Positions 44,998 to 58,534 of a stretch of DNA of 64,000 bases are shown here, one piece after another; the stretch's first letter is position 1; the number at the start of each line of letters is the position of its first letter. Below the pieces are notes generated by a model that was not told the origin of the DNA, ran no database searches, and saw nothing but the letters and a program-made list of their open reading frames with translations. The position numbers and the translations under genes were made by a program. The DNA comes from Idiomarinaceae bacterium HL-53 (GTDB lineage Bacteria; Pseudomonadota; Gammaproteobacteria; Enterobacterales; Alteromonadaceae), in assembly GCA_001458075.1 (NCBI GenBank), contig LN899469.1:1090659-1154658 (forward strand). The letters are read 5' to 3'.

Positions 44998-47079
44998 ATG
45001 CAACGCACGCCACTCGCTCAAATTGAACTCACAACCCTCAAAGGGGTGGGGCCTAAAGTTGCCGAGAAACTTGCTAAACTGGGTTTGGTAAGCATTCAAG
45101 ATATGCTCTTTCATTTACCCGTTCGGTATCAAGATCGTACGAAAGTAACGCCAGTTTCGAGAGTGCGCGTGCAGGAGCATGCAACGGTGGTCGGCACTTC
45201 TTTGGGAGTGAAAACCCATTTTGGTCGCCGCCGCGCGTTGTTAGTGTCAGTTTCCGATGGAACGGGTACGCTGACCGTGCGTTTGTTTCAGTTCAACAAG
45301 CATCAGCAAACCTTATATGCTGAAGGAACTCGCTTGCAATTATTTGGTGAAGTGCGACCTGGGCCAACTGGGCCTGAAATGATTCACCCAGAAATGAAGG
45401 TGCTAGCGGCGAGCGAGGCAACTGATTTACCCGCAACACTTACGCCAATTTATCCGGCGACCGAAGGGTTACACCAAATTGCAATTCAGAAGCTCGCGGC
45501 GCAAGCTTTGAGTTACCTTAACTCAGAGAGTTTGCCTGAATTATTGCCTGAGAGTTTACGCAACGGTTTACCTGCGCTGCATGAGGCCATTCGGAAGCTT
45601 CACGGGCCGACGCTGAGCGACGATGTGGCAGCGTTGATGAACGGTGAGCATCCAGCCCAAAAGCGGCTTGCGCTCGAAGAGCTGCTAGCGCACCAATTAG
45701 GCATGCTCAAGGTAAGAAGCCAAGCGCAGCAAGTTGCTGCACCGGCAATACCCCCAAGCCAGGCGCTTGTGCGCCGATTACTGGCACAACTACCCTTTGA
45801 GCCGACCGGCGCACAGCGGCGAGTTGTAAATGAGGTGGAGCGCGATCTTAGGCTGTCTTTCCCGATGCTTCGGCTTGTGCAAGGCGACGTGGGGTCGGGT
45901 AAAACGCTCGTTGCGGCTATGGTGGCTTTACAGGTGATCGAGGCGGGCTATCAGGTGGCGCTCATGGCGCCAACAGAATTGCTCGCGGAACAGCATTATC
46001 GCAGTTTTTCCATGTGGTTTGAGCCGCTCGGCATAGAAGTAGGTTGGTTAGTTGGAAAGCAAACGACCAAGCAGCGAAATGAAGCCCTCGACAAGATTGT
46101 GTCTGGGCAAGCGCAATTTGTCGTGGGAACACATGCGCTTTTTCAAGAGCAGGTCCAGTTTAAGCAACTCGCGCTCGTCGTGATTGACGAGCAACATCGG
46201 TTTGGCGTTCATCAGCGATTAGCTCTTCGTGAGAAGGGTGAGCAGCAGGGAATTCATCCACATCAACTGGTAATGACTGCGACACCGATTCCGCGTACGT
46301 TAGCGATGACCGCTTATGCTGATTTAGCCACCTCGATTATTGATGAATTACCGCCTGGGCGAACGCCAGTCACAACCGTAGCGATTCCTGATACCAGAAG
46401 AGAAGAGGTTATTGAGCGTGTTCGCAACAACGTTCAGCAGGCGCAGCGGCAGGTATACTGGGTTTGTACATTAATTGAAGAGTCTGAGGCGCTGCAGTGT
46501 CAGGCGGCTGAAGATACCGCAGCGCAGTTACAGATCGCGCTCCCAGAATTACGTGTGGGGTTAGTGCATGGCCGCATGAAACCGGCCGAAAAGGAAGCCA
46601 TCATGCAGCGCTTTAAGGAAGCGGAACTCGATCTTTTGGTGGCAACCACAGTGATTGAAGTTGGAGTGGATGTTCCGAATGCTAGTTTAATGATTATTGA
46701 GAATCCGGAACGTCTTGGGCTTGCTCAGTTGCATCAGTTGCGCGGGCGAGTTGGGCGCGGCTCTGTGGCTTCACATTGTGTTCTGCTTTATAAAAGCCCG
46801 CTGTCAAGGCAAGCGAGTGAGCGGCTGTCTGTATTGAGAGAGAGTAATGATGGCTTTGTGATCGCGGAGCGAGATTTGGAATTACGAGGGCCAGGAGAAC
46901 TTTTGGGCGCAAAGCAAACAGGCTTGGTAACCATGAAAGTCGCAGATCTAGTGCGCGATGCTGCGTTATTGCCAACCATTCAAATACTCGCAACTGAAAT
47001 TCACGCCAACTATCCAGCGCAAGCGGAGCAACTTATGCAACGATGGCTGCCGCAAGGTGAACGTTTCGCACAAGTTTAA
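44998..47079 (+). CDS. recG: ATP-dependent DNA helicase RecG
   Basis: The product has 693 residues, the E. coli length. It reverses stalled replication forks and unwinds Holliday junctions. Visible: an N-terminal wedge with an OB fold (about 60-150), Walker A GDVGSGKT (about 297-304), the DEQH box in VVIDEQHRFG, motif III MTATPIPRTLA, and the helicase C motifs (VGVDVPNASLMIIENPERLGLAQLHQLRGRVGRG in part). The start is an ATG with no clear ribosome site but matches the family N-terminus (TTLKGVGPKVAEKL). Confidence 0.96.
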   Translation: MQRTPLAQIELTTLKGVGPKVAEKLAKLGLVSIQDMLFHLPVRYQDRTKVTPVSRVRVQEHATVVGTSLGVKTHFGRRRALLVSVSDGTGTLTVRLFQFNKHQQTLYAEGTRLQLFGEVRPGPTGPEMIHPEMKVLAASEATDLPATLTPIYPATEGLHQIAIQKLAAQALSYLNSESLPELLPESLRNGLPALHEAIRKLHGPTLSDDVAALMNGEHPAQKRLALEELLAHQLGMLKVRSQAQQVAAPAIPPSQALVRRLLAQLPFEPTGAQRRVVNEVERDLRLSFPMLRLVQGDVGSGKTLVAAMVALQVIEAGYQVALMAPTELLAEQHYRSFSMWFEPLGIEVGWLVGKQTTKQRNEALDKIVSGQAQFVVGTHALFQEQVQFKQLALVVIDEQHRFGVHQRLALREKGEQQGIHPHQLVMTATPIPRTLAMTAYADLATSIIDELPPGRTPVTTVAIPDTRREEVIERVRNNVQQAQRQVYWVCTLIEESEALQCQAAEDTAAQLQIALPELRVGLVHGRMKPAEKEAIMQRFKEAELDLLVATTVIEVGVDVPNASLMIIENPERLGLAQLHQLRGRVGRGSVASHCVLLYKSPLSRQASERLSVLRESNDGFVIAERDLELRGPGELLGAKQTGLVTMKVADLVRDAALLPTIQILATEIHANYPAQAEQLMQRWLPQGERFAQV

Positions 47080-47090
47080 GGCAAATGGGT

Positions 47091-47119
47091 TTGGGCAAAC
47101 GAGTTGCATAGAGTAAACT
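47091..47119 (+). promoter_or_regulatory. Sigma-70 promoter for the ubiE operon
   Basis: TTGGGC (47091-47096), 17 bases and TAAACT (47114-47119) lie in the gap between recG and ubiE, about 31 bases before the ubiE start. Confidence 0.5.
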
Positions 47120-47149
47120 AGGCGCAGAATTTTCGAGGACGAGCGATCT

Positions 47150-47902
47150 ATGAGAAAACAAGACGACACCACGCATTTTGGCTATAAAACTGTGGGCGTG
47201 GGTGAGAAGGCGAAACTGGTCGCAGGCGTATTCGATTCCGTCGCTGCTAAATACGATGTCATGAACGATGTTATGTCGATGGGAATCCATCGTTTGTGGA
47301 AGCGCCAAACGATCGATAGTAGTGGTGTTCGAAGCGGTCAGCGAGTGCTGGACTTAGCGGGTGGTACCGGCGATCTTGCTGCTAAGTTTTCGCGTCTAGT
47401 GGGCCCACAAGGTGAAGTGGTTTTAGCGGACATTAATGATTCCATGCTCAGTGTTGGGCGTGAGAAGCTACAAAATATGGGGATTGTTGGGAATATCTCT
47501 TATGTTCAGGCAGACGCCGAGAAGTTGCCATTCCCAGACGATTACTTCGACTGTATTACCATCGCTTTTGGTCTCAGGAATGTAACGCATAAAGAAGATG
47601 CATTGCGTTCCATGTTGCGCGTTTTAAAGCCGGGTGGGCGACTACTTGTTTTAGAGTTTTCCAAACCGCAGGAAGAATGGTTGTCGAAAGCATACGATAT
47701 GTATTCTTTTCATATTTTGCCGAAAATGGGTGAATTTATTGCGAAAGACAAGGAAAGCTATCAATACCTCGCTGAGTCTATTCGTATGCATCCAGACCAA
47801 GAAACGTTGAAGCAAATGATGGAAGACGCCGGATTTGCGCAAGTAACTTATCAGAATATGACCGGTGGTATTGTGGCATTGCACAGAGGCTTCAAATTCT
47901 GA
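47150..47902 (+). CDS. ubiE: Ubiquinone/menaquinone C-methyltransferase UbiE
   Basis: The product has 250 residues. It C-methylates the ring of demethylated ubiquinone and menaquinone precursors with SAM. Visible: [17 protein letters not shown] (about 33-49), the SAM loop [15 protein letters not shown] (about 66-80) and [24 protein letters not shown]. It starts the operon ubiE-ubiJ-ubiB-tatABC; its stop overlaps the ubiJ start by one base. Confidence 0.97.
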   Translation: MRKQDDTTHFGYKTVGVGEKAKLVAGVFDSVAAKYDVMNDVMSMGIHRLWKRQTIDSSGVRSGQRVLDLAGGTGDLAAKFSRLVGPQGEVVLADINDSMLSVGREKLQNMGIVGNISYVQADAEKLPFPDDYFDCITIAFGLRNVTHKEDALRSMLRVLKPGGRLLVLEFSKPQEEWLSKAYDMYSFHILPKMGEFIAKDKESYQYLAESIRMHPDQETLKQMMEDAGFAQVTYQNMTGGIVALHRGFKF

Positions 47903-48495
47903 TGTTCGCGCAAGCTATCTATGCGAGTATCGAAAGTAGCCTCAATTTAGCGCTACGCCATGACGATTCTGCCAATCAACGGATAGGCTCCCTTGCGGGT
48001 AAAGTAGTGCATTTGCAAATTCGCGAAATACCTTTGCCATTAATTATTCGCTTTCATCAAGATCAAGTGCAATTTCATGGTTCCGAGTGGTCTGAGTTCG
48101 ACGCGAAGGTAAGCTTCTCTATTTTCGATGCACCGCTTTTGCTGGATGCAGCAGACGCGACACATGCCATTCAGCTAGGCAAGGTTGCCTTGCAGGGCGA
48201 CCCGATTTTGCTACAACAGGCGTCGCAAGTGTTTATGCAATTGGACATCGATTGGGAAACACTTTTGGCTGCCCAAATTGGTGATGTTCCAGCCTATTTG
48301 ATTGCAAAGCGAATGCGTGCTGCGCATGATCCAATGCGCTTTAAGAAAGCGCAACGCAGAGCGAGTGAGCTGTTAGTGGATGAACTCGAGATTGCTGCGA
48401 GTCGGACCGAATTTGAGATATTGAAAACTTCAGTGCAGGCGCTCGAAGCGAAGCTAGCACGCACCGAAAGCCGGTTTAAAAATGCATTAAATTAA
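47902..48495 (+). CDS. ubiJ: Ubiquinone biosynthesis accessory factor UbiJ
   Basis: The product has 197 residues: an SCP2-like lipid-binding domain (about 20-120) and a C-terminal coiled coil (about 160-195, [23 protein letters not shown]). UbiJ binds ubiquinone intermediates in the Ubi complex. It lies in the conserved order between ubiE and ubiB; that place supports the call as sequence conservation in this family is low. Confidence 0.92.
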   Translation: MFAQAIYASIESSLNLALRHDDSANQRIGSLAGKVVHLQIREIPLPLIIRFHQDQVQFHGSEWSEFDAKVSFSIFDAPLLLDAADATHAIQLGKVALQGDPILLQQASQVFMQLDIDWETLLAAQIGDVPAYLIAKRMRAAHDPMRFKKAQRRASELLVDELEIAASRTEFEILKTSVQALEAKLARTESRFKNALN

Positions 48496-48508
48496 ACAAG
48501 AGAGTCAC

Positions 48509-50158
48509 GTGCGGGTATTTAGATTCTACAAAATTATTAGTGTTTTATTACGCTACGGCATTGACGAAATGTTGCCGAGAAAACGTGTGCCTTTGTGGGC
48601 CAAACTCGCGCGGCTAAGTTTGTTTTGGTTACGCAATCAGCACAAAGAGAAAGCCTTAGGCGAGCGGTTGCGCTTAGCATTAGAAACGCTAGGGCCGGTG
48701 TTCGTGAAATTGGGGCAAATGCTTTCAACGCGTCGAGATTTATTCCCGCCGGATGTGATTAGTGAATTGTCAAAACTGCAAGATCGCGTGCCGCCTTTTC
48801 CGGGAGAGCAGGCCCGTGAGGTTATTGAAGCTTCATTAGGGTTCCCGTTAACAACTATCTTTGCCAACTTTGAAACGCCAGCGCTCGCGTCTGCGTCAAT
48901 AGCACAAGTGCATGCAGCAACGCTTAAAAGCACGGAGAAGCATGCAGCGAAAGATGTGGTTGTAAAGGTGATTCGCCCAGACATTTTGAAAACCATACAT
49001 GCGGATCTTGAGTTGATGATCTCTGTGGCTCAGGTCGCTGCTAAAATACTGCCTGATGGGCGGCGCCTCAAACCCGTTGAAGTCATACGAGAGTACCGTA
49101 AAACCCTACTAGATGAGCTTAACCTAGCGCGAGAAGCGGCAAATGCGATTCAGTTGCGCCGTAACTTCACCGATTCTGAATTATTATATATTCCAGAGGT
49201 TTATAGCGATTATACACGGCAAAATGTGATGGTGATGGAGCGCATCGCAGGGATTCCGATTAGCGATGTGGATGCTCTCACCAGTGCAGGTATTCCTTTA
49301 AAGGTTTTGGCGGAGCGCGGTGTGGAGGTATTTTTCACGCAAGTGTTTCGTGACAGCTTCTTTCATGCAGATATGCATCCGGGCAATATCTTCGTTGATC
49401 CGTCACGTCCTGAGCAGCCACGATATTTGGCGGTTGATTTTGGCATTGTCGGTACATTGAGCCGCGAAGATAAGCGTTATCTCGCTGAAAATTTTATTGC
49501 CTTCTTTAACCGCGATTATCGACGGGTGGCGGAATTGCACATTGATTCAGGCTGGGTGCCAGCGCACATTAATGTGGAAGAATTTGAGTCGGCGATTCGC
49601 ACGGTGTGCGAGCCAATTTTCGAGAAGCCGTTGGCTGAAATATCATTTGGGCATGTTCTTGTGAACTTGTTTAATACCGCGCGTCGTTTTGAGATGGAAG
49701 TGCAGCCGCAATTGGTATTGCTTCAAAAAACCTTACTTTACGTTGAAGGCTTAGGCCGAAATTTATATCCACAACTCGATTTATGGAAAACAGCCAAACC
49801 CTTTTTAGAGCGTTGGATGCAAGAACAAATGGGCTGGCGCGCGATGCTTCGCAGTGTACAGGAACAAGCGCCGCGTTGGGCCGAGAAGTTACCAGAGATG
49901 CCCATGCTACTTTACGATACATTGACTACGATGCGCACACATCAACGCCAAGAAGCGAGTTTAGTGATAGCGAATGAGCAGTTGGCACGAGCTGTGGCAG
50001 TGAGCCGCTGGTGGACTATGCTGGCAGGAAGTTTAACAGTTACCAGTGGTTTGTTTTTTGCGTCAGGTGTACACGAATACGCGACATTGGGCGCATTGGC
50101 GTTCAGTGCAGTAGCCTGGGTATGCGCGTGGCGTAAAACGCCGCAGCGAAAAGTTTAA
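48509..50158 (+). CDS. ubiB: Ubiquinone biosynthesis kinase-like protein UbiB
   Basis: The product has 549 residues, as in E. coli. It is an atypical ABC1/ADCK-type kinase-like ATPase needed for ubiquinone synthesis. Visible: [20 protein letters not shown] (KxGQ motif, about 65-84), [13 protein letters not shown] (Ala-rich loop), [11 protein letters not shown] (catalytic Asp/Asn region) and AVDFGIVG. Two C-terminal hydrophobic segments (about 500-540) anchor it. The start is GTG. Confidence 0.96.
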   Translation: MRVFRFYKIISVLLRYGIDEMLPRKRVPLWAKLARLSLFWLRNQHKEKALGERLRLALETLGPVFVKLGQMLSTRRDLFPPDVISELSKLQDRVPPFPGEQAREVIEASLGFPLTTIFANFETPALASASIAQVHAATLKSTEKHAAKDVVVKVIRPDILKTIHADLELMISVAQVAAKILPDGRRLKPVEVIREYRKTLLDELNLAREAANAIQLRRNFTDSELLYIPEVYSDYTRQNVMVMERIAGIPISDVDALTSAGIPLKVLAERGVEVFFTQVFRDSFFHADMHPGNIFVDPSRPEQPRYLAVDFGIVGTLSREDKRYLAENFIAFFNRDYRRVAELHIDSGWVPAHINVEEFESAIRTVCEPIFEKPLAEISFGHVLVNLFNTARRFEMEVQPQLVLLQKTLLYVEGLGRNLYPQLDLWKTAKPFLERWMQEQMGWRAMLRSVQEQAPRWAEKLPEMPMLLYDTLTTMRTHQRQEASLVIANEQLARAVAVSRWWTMLAGSLTVTSGLFFASGVHEYATLGALAFSAVAWVCAWRKTPQRKV

Positions 50159-50180
50159 ATAAGAGAAATGGGGAATTCAG

Positions 50181-50426
50181 ATGGGTATTAGCATATGGCA
50201 ATTATTAATTGTACTGCTGATTGTCGTGCTTCTGTTCGGAAGCAAGAAATTACGCTCGCTCGGAGGCGATTTGGGGTCTGCGGTAAGAGGCTTCAAAAAG
50301 GAAGTGAATGACTCAGAAGCGAAAGAGCAGAAAGCAAAACGCATCGAAGAGCAAGACGCTGATTTTGATAATCAAACTCAGTCTAAAGAAGCCGCTCCAA
50401 ATGATGACAAGAAACAGTCTGACTAA
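50181..50426 (+). CDS. tatA: Sec-independent translocase subunit TatA
   Basis: The product has 81 residues: one N-terminal membrane helix (about 4-20), an [10 protein letters not shown] hinge, an amphipathic helix (about 22-45) and a charged tail. It forms the pore of the twin-arginine translocase. Confidence 0.96.
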   Translation: MGISIWQLLIVLLIVVLLFGSKKLRSLGGDLGSAVRGFKKEVNDSEAKEQKAKRIEEQDADFDNQTQSKEAAPNDDKKQSD

Positions 50427-50428
50427 TT

Positions 50429-50761
50429 ATGTTTGATATTGGCTTCTGGGAGTTCGTGGTCATCGGTATTGTTGGGCTGCTTGTGATTGGGCCCGAACGG
50501 TTGCCGTCTGCGATTCGTTCGATACAAAGAACGCTCGGGCAAGTAAAGCAATTCGGTAACCGCATGCAGGCGGAGCTGAACCATGAGCTACGTGTGAAAG
50601 AGTTGCATGACAACTTAAAGAAGATTGAATCACTCAAAAGCCAAGAATCGTTGTCTCCTGAGCTACAAAAGTCATTAGAAGAGTTGGAGCAGGCCGCAGC
50701 GCGTGTCCAAAGCCCGTATGCTGAAGGAAAATGGAAAGAATTCAAGAAGGATGACGAATGA
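50429..50761 (+). CDS. tatB: Sec-independent translocase subunit TatB
   Basis: The product has 110 residues, with the TatB-specific MFDIGFWEFVVIGIVGLLVIGP start (Glu8 in the membrane helix) and a long amphipathic helix. Two bases separate it from tatA; it overlaps tatC by ATGA. It receives the twin-arginine signal with TatC. Confidence 0.96.
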   Translation: MFDIGFWEFVVIGIVGLLVIGPERLPSAIRSIQRTLGQVKQFGNRMQAELNHELRVKELHDNLKKIESLKSQESLSPELQKSLEELEQAAARVQSPYAEGKWKEFKKDDE

Positions 50762-51486
50762 ATTCGCCGACTTCCTTACTAGACCACCTGATTGAGCTGC
50801 GAAAAACACTGTTGCGAAGTGTGCTTGTAGTGCTCACGATTTTCCTTGCACTTGCTTATTTTGCTCGCGATCTTTATCACTTTTTTGCCACACCGCTGAT
50901 GGCGGTGTTACCAGCAAATACGAGTATGATCGCGACCGACGTAGCCGCACCGTTCTTTGCACCGTTCAAGCTTACCTTCGTGATCGCGATTGCGCTCTCC
51001 ATTCCATTCTTATTGCATCAGTTGTGGCGGTTTGTCGCACCGGGCTTGTATCAGCATGAACGGAGGCTCATTGCACCTTTGCTGATTAGTTCGAGTGTGT
51101 TGTTTTATGCAGGCATTGCGTTTGCTTTCTATATTGTGCTGCCACTCGCATTTGGTTTCTTTACAGCGATGGCTCCGGAAGGTATTACCATTGCGACCGA
51201 TATTTCGAGCTATTTGAATTTTGTGTTGGCAATCTTCATCGCATTTGGCATTGCGTTCGAAATTCCTGTCGCGATTATTTTACTCTGTTGGACAGGGGCT
51301 GTTACGCCTGCTCAGTTGCGCGAGAAACGGCCTTATGTCATTGTGGCAGTATTCGTTATCGGTATGTTATTAACTCCTCCTGACGTGATTTCCCAAACGC
51401 TTCTTGCCATTCCTATGTGGCTTCTCTATGAGGTGGGAATTATGTTGGGTGGTGTGTATACGAGGTCTCGGGACGTAAAAAAATGA
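50758..51486 (+). CDS. tatC: Sec-independent translocase subunit TatC
   Basis: The product has 242 residues with six membrane helices. Characteristic features: SLLDHLIELRKTLLRS at the cytoplasmic N-terminus, the FAPFKLTF loop with the E/F conserved in the family, and AFGIAFEIPVAIILL. It binds the twin-arginine signal peptide. The stop overlaps the next start by four bases. Confidence 0.96.
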   Translation: MNSPTSLLDHLIELRKTLLRSVLVVLTIFLALAYFARDLYHFFATPLMAVLPANTSMIATDVAAPFFAPFKLTFVIAIALSIPFLLHQLWRFVAPGLYQHERRLIAPLLISSSVLFYAGIAFAFYIVLPLAFGFFTAMAPEGITIATDISSYLNFVLAIFIAFGIAFEIPVAIILLCWTGAVTPAQLREKRPYVIVAVFVIGMLLTPPDVISQTLLAIPMWLLYEVGIMLGGVYTRSRDVKK

Positions 51487-51941
51487 AAAAACGAATCGTA
51501 ATTATGTGGGTAATATATGGTGCGTTTGCGTTCACGGCAAAAGCGCAAGACGCGGGTGGCGAAACGCTGCCGAGCTTGGTAGAAAAGTTGCAGACCTGTC
51601 GGGGCATCGACAACGCGATTGAGCGTTTAGTTTGTTTCGACAATATTGTGGCGGCATTGCCGGCGCCCGAATCAATTGCACCAACGCCCATGACAGAAGG
51701 TTCTTTGAACGAAGAAGACGATGAGACACAGTTCCTAGATATCGTGGAAATGTGGCAGGATAATCGTGACTATTGGCATTTTAAATTGCGCAATGGCGAG
51801 GTTTGGAGACAAACTGAGTTTGAGCGTGGCTTTCCAATTGAGTCGGGGCGTAAATATTACATTCAAAAAGGGTTTTTTAACTCCCACTTTCTGCGCACGC
51901 CTGGTTTGAACCGACGGATTCGAGTAGTGCAGGAAAATTAA
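51483..51941 (+). CDS. TagO/VasI-like periplasmic protein inserted before tatD
   Basis: The product has 152 residues and a signal peptide (about 1-21, FTAKAQ). A Cys pair in CRGIDNAIERLVCFDNIV resembles the C-x(n)-D...RL.CYD motif seen in TagO/VasI-type accessory proteins near type VI secretion loci. No type VI genes are in the window, so the role is unclear. It overlaps tatC by ATGA and touches tatD, so it is part of the Tat operon here; E. coli has no such gene there. Confidence 0.65.
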   Translation: MKKRIVIMWVIYGAFAFTAKAQDAGGETLPSLVEKLQTCRGIDNAIERLVCFDNIVAALPAPESIAPTPMTEGSLNEEDDETQFLDIVEMWQDNRDYWHFKLRNGEVWRQTEFERGFPIESGRKYYIQKGFFNSHFLRTPGLNRRIRVVQEN

Positions 51942-52752
51942 TGCATTGGATAGATTGCGGTCTTAATCTTCTTAGCTCACAGTTTGCCGACCCGGAAACG
52001 GTGCTGGCGAGTGCTGTAGCCGCGAATGTATCGCAATTTGTGCTGATTAGTAGTGACCTACAAGAGAGTGAGGCCGTTGCTGCCTTTTGTGCCGGCCGCC
52101 AAGATTGTATTGGGACGGCGGGGGTGCACCCGCATCAGGCTGAGCAGGTTGCTGATGGTACACTAGAGCAATTATTTGCGCTTGCTGAACAGCCTCACAT
52201 TCGTGCAATCGGTGAGTGTGGCCTTGATTACAATCGAAACTTTTCTCCACCCAAAGTGCAGCGTACAGTATTTGCGAAGCAGGTTGAGATCGCAGTGCAA
52301 CTGCAATTACCGCTGTATTTGCATGAACGTGATGCGACCGATGATCAAATTGCCATTTTAGCCGAGCATCAAGGGTCACTACCTCCTCTATTTGTGCACT
52401 GTTTTACACAAGGACGGGAGGCGCTTGAGCGCTACCAAGCGTTCGATGCCTATTTTGGTATAACCGGTTGGGTATGCGATGAAAGGCGCGGTAAGGAACT
52501 GGCACAGGCGGTGCCATTGATTCGCCAGGATAGACTTCTTTTAGAAACCGATGCTCCTTATTTACTGCCCCGAACTTTGCGACCCAAGCCGACAAGCCGC
52601 ATTAATTATCCTCATTATTTGCCGCATGTTGGTGAATATGTTGCTAGATTAAGGGAGACATCGGTAAAGGAATTGGCGGAGCAAGTGAATCAGAATGCCT
52701 ATCGTCTGTTTGGTGAATGGCCATGTGCCTCAGGCAATGGAGAAGTGATGTC

Positions 52753-52756
<4 letters not shown>
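51941..52756 (+). CDS. tatD: TatD-family metal-dependent hydrolase/DNase
   Basis: The product has 271 residues, a TIM-barrel metal enzyme with 3'-5' exonuclease activity in E. coli. Visible: IGECGLDYNRNFSP (about 89-102), PLYLHERDA, VHCFTQG and LLETDAPYLLPR. The first metal motif reads WIDCGLNLLSSQF, where most family members have DxHxH; here the second and third residues are changed to C and N. It starts at the last base of the TagO-like gene. Confidence 0.88.
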
Positions 52757-55633
<2,877 letters not shown>

Positions 55634-55649
55634 AGCTCACTGAGGCGGC

Positions 55650-57128
55650 TTACCCTTCCTGCAGGGAAAGCCCTCCAAAGTCCTTTTGGAACTGTTGCTC
55701 TTCGATCAATAAACTTGCTAAGTAACGATTTTCAGTAAAAAAGCGGCTCGGGAGTTGGAGCACGATACACTCGCCTTGCAGCTTTGCTTGTATTTGTGGG
55801 ATGCGGTCGTTATTGCGGCGTTGGCAGAGCAAAACTGCGATTCGCAAAATGCGAGTGAGCAGCGCAAGTTCCCCTTTCTGTAATGTGTCTGGAGCGCTGT
55901 CTTCATCGATAATCCCACCGACGCCTTCGAGTATTTTGAGCAACGCTTCACGCTCCTGAACTGAGAAACCGGGTAAATTAGAATGTTTTAACAAGTAGCG
56001 GCTATGCCGGCTTGCTCTTTTATAACTCAAACTTAAACCGATCTCGTGTAAATAAGCCACCGCGCGTGCAACTGCCTGCATCGACTCCTCATTCAACGCT
56101 GGGTGATGAAGCTGCGATCGTAACTCATGATAGGTGTTGAGCACCCGAATACTCTGCTCGAGATCGGTTTGATAATGGGCCGACAAACTCTCTAGCGTTC
56201 TTAATTGTACGTCGTCATGCTGAAGTTCTTTTAGCATGCCATAAACCAAGCCTTCCCGAAGTGCGGCTTCCGTTGCTTCGATTGTTTGCAAACTAAGTTC
56301 TTTGAAAAGCGCGACTAAAATACACAAACCAGGCAAGAAAACGAGAACGCGGTCGGCCTTTAACCCCGGCATCGTTAAGTTTTCTAAATCGGTATATTCA
56401 GAGGCCTCAGCCAGGAGGGCTTCGAGCCAATCTTGTTTGAAAACCTCAGGTTGTTCTCGGAATCTCGCAATTTCTTGGAGTGCTTTAAAAGTGCCGCTAG
56501 CACCGAGTACTCTGAGACCTTGTGCCTGTGCAAATGCGCTGGTGTGCGGCGCAATGACCTCTTGTGCTGCAGCAACTGCATTCGCAATGCGTTCGGCACT
56601 AATGTGACCACCTGGGAAAAACTGTTGCTTCCAAGTGACACAGCCCATGTGCAAGCTGCGAACGATAAGTGGTGTATAACCTTCTCCAATGGCAATTTCC
56701 GTACTCGCACCCCCGATATCACAGACCATCAGTGCATGGTTAGTGGCGGTGGTGTGCGCAATGCCCTGATAGATCGTTTGTGCTTCCACTTCACCGGAAA
56801 TAATCTCGATGGGATGCCCTAACACGGTTTGCATTGCTACAAGAAAAGGATCGTCTGCAGCGAGTTTACGCAGGGCTGCAGTGCCGACCGCTCGAATGTT
56901 CTGAGGAGCAATATCGTTTACGCGGTCGGAAAAGATAGCGAGACAATCGAGGGCTCGTTGTTGTGCATCGGCAGAGAGCGTGCCATCTTCCTGCAACCCC
57001 TCTGCGAGCCTGATTTTACGTTTAATTTTGGAAACAATTTGAATAGAACCAGCCACCACCCTCACCACGAGCATGTGGAAGCTATTGGAGCCTAAATCAA
57101 TCGCTGCATAATAACTCTTCGATCGCAT
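55650..57128 (-). CDS. ppx: Exopolyphosphatase (Ppx/GppA family)
   Basis: The product has about 492 residues from ATG 57128 (MRSKSYYAAIDLGSNSFHM), with GGAG upstream. A GTG at 57179 would extend it by 17 residues into the end of rhlB and is less likely. Ppx/GppA enzymes remove phosphate from polyphosphate or pppGpp. Visible: AIDLGSNSFHMLVVRV (phosphate 1 loop), GEVEAQTIYQGIAH, CDIGGASTEIAIGEG and a C-terminal HD-like domain (about 300-480). It cannot be separated from GppA by eye; pairing with rhlB is usual for either. Confidence 0.87.
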   Translation of the reverse strand: MRSKSYYAAIDLGSNSFHMLVVRVVAGSIQIVSKIKRKIRLAEGLQEDGTLSADAQQRALDCLAIFSDRVNDIAPQNIRAVGTAALRKLAADDPFLVAMQTVLGHPIEIISGEVEAQTIYQGIAHTTATNHALMVCDIGGASTEIAIGEGYTPLIVRSLHMGCVTWKQQFFPGGHISAERIANAVAAAQEVIAPHTSAFAQAQGLRVLGASGTFKALQEIARFREQPEVFKQDWLEALLAEASEYTDLENLTMPGLKADRVLVFLPGLCILVALFKELSLQTIEATEAALREGLVYGMLKELQHDDVQLRTLESLSAHYQTDLEQSIRVLNTYHELRSQLHHPALNEESMQAVARAVAYLHEIGLSLSYKRASRHSRYLLKHSNLPGFSVQEREALLKILEGVGGIIDEDSAPDTLQKGELALLTRILRIAVLLCQRRNNDRIPQIQAKLQGECIVLQLPSRFFTENRYLASLLIEEQQFQKDFGGLSLQEG

Positions 57129-57144
57129 AGGCTCCGGCTCGGTA

Positions 57145-58413
57145 TTAACCGTTTTTACGTGGGCGCGATTGACCGCCACGACGGTTGTACTGCTTACCGC
57201 TCTGCATACGACGCTTATGCGGAATGTGCGGCTTTTTCAAGTCGTTGAGTAGCGCTTCAGGATTATATTTAGTGACCGGAATCGCGTGCCCAATGTAGTC
57301 TTCAATTGCGGGCAAGTTATAAACATATTCTTCGCAAGCAAGACTGATTGCTTTACCACTTGCCCCCGCACGACCTGTACGACCAATTCGATGTACATAA
57401 TCTTCACAGTCATCGGGTAAATCGTAGTTATACACATGGCTCACTGAAGGAATGTGTAAACCGCGCGCAGCCACGTCGGTCGCAACTAAAATATCAATTT
57501 GACCTTGTGTAAATTGCTCAAGAATCTTGAGGCGTTTACGTTGTGGCACGTCGCCCGTGAGCAAACCAACTCGATGTTTGTCTGCAGCCAACCAGTGATA
57601 GACCTCGCTACACCCATGCTTGGTATTGCTAAATACGATCGCTTTTTCTGGCCAGTCTTCCTCGATTAATGTAAGCAATAGCTTAATTTTATCGGGTTTA
57701 CTCGGATAAAGTAGTTCTTCCTCGATGCGCGCACCAGTCATCTGCTCTGGTTCTATTTCTATCGCAGTCGGGTCGTTCATATGCTCGTATGCCAGTTCTT
57801 TTACGCGGAACGACAGGGTCGCAGAGAAAAGCAAATTCAAACGCTCACCCGGCGGTGGCATTTTTTTCAACATGTAGCGGACATCGTCAATGAAGCCCAA
57901 GTCGTACATGCGATCGGCCTCATCGAGGATCACTACGTCGATATTATCGAGCTTATAGATCCCCTGCTTGAAGTAATCGATCAAACGACCGCAGGTACCA
58001 ATCAGTACGTCAACGCCTTCCTGCAATTCGGCGCGTTGAGCTTCGTAATTTTCGCCGCCGTAAACTACCATTGCCTTCATGCCGCAAGATTTTGCGATGG
58101 CTTCAGCATCATTATAGATCTGTACCGCAAGCTCTCGCGTAGGAGCCATAATAAGGGCGCGAGGTTGTGTTGAATCGTTTAAGCGTTTCGGCCGAGTTGC
58201 TAAATAGTTAAACATGGCAACTAGGAACGCGATGGTTTTACCGGTTCCTGTTTGTGCTTGGCCAGCCACGTCTTTACCCTGCAACGCTACAGGCAAGCTC
58301 ATGGCTTGAATTGGCGTACAGTACTCAAAGCCGAGATTTTTGAGTGCATCCAGTACGTTAGGATGTAAACCGAGCTCGGCAAACTGGGTTTCTGTTAAAT
58401 GTTTATTTGTCAT
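57145..58413 (-). CDS. rhlB: ATP-dependent RNA helicase RhlB
   Basis: The product has 422 residues, DEAD-box. Visible: Q motif ([13 protein letters not shown]), Walker A AQTGTGKT (53-60), [12 protein letters not shown] in [18 protein letters not shown] and the [10 protein letters not shown] motif VI. The C-terminal tail is basic ([12 protein letters not shown]). RhlB works with RNase E in the degradosome. It is divergent from trxA, which is the E. coli arrangement near rho. Confidence 0.95.
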   Translation of the reverse strand: MTNKHLTETQFAELGLHPNVLDALKNLGFEYCTPIQAMSLPVALQGKDVAGQAQTGTGKTIAFLVAMFNYLATRPKRLNDSTQPRALIMAPTRELAVQIYNDAEAIAKSCGMKAMVVYGGENYEAQRAELQEGVDVLIGTCGRLIDYFKQGIYKLDNIDVVILDEADRMYDLGFIDDVRYMLKKMPPPGERLNLLFSATLSFRVKELAYEHMNDPTAIEIEPEQMTGARIEEELLYPSKPDKIKLLLTLIEEDWPEKAIVFSNTKHGCSEVYHWLAADKHRVGLLTGDVPQRKRLKILEQFTQGQIDILVATDVAARGLHIPSVSHVYNYDLPDDCEDYVHRIGRTGRAGASGKAISLACEEYVYNLPAIEDYIGHAIPVTKYNPEALLNDLKKPHIPHKRRMQSGKQYNRRGGQSRPRKNG

Positions 58414-58459
58414 AACTAAATTGTATCAGGTTTACGCTTGCATTAGGAAACAGAAATGC

Positions 58460-58489
58460 TTCAATATGCGTACAAGAGTGTTCTATAAT
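58460..58489 (+). promoter_or_regulatory. Sigma-70 promoter for trxA
   Basis: A perfect -10 TATAAT (58484-58489) lies 18 bases after TTCAAT (58460-58465), 45 bases before the trxA start. Confidence 0.55.
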
Positions 58490-58534
58490 GTGTGTCGATT
58501 AGCACGCGCATGCAACTAAATTTGGAGAAGTAAC

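Noticed and set aside
52717-52752. Earlier start for the DISM diguanylate cyclase
   Set aside because: It lies inside tatD and would add charged residues in front of the signal peptide; the ATG at 52753 overlaps the tatD stop by ATGA.
57129-57179. GTG start for ppx at 57179
   Set aside because: It would overlap the end of rhlB and add residues absent from the family; the ATG at 57128 has GGAG upstream.
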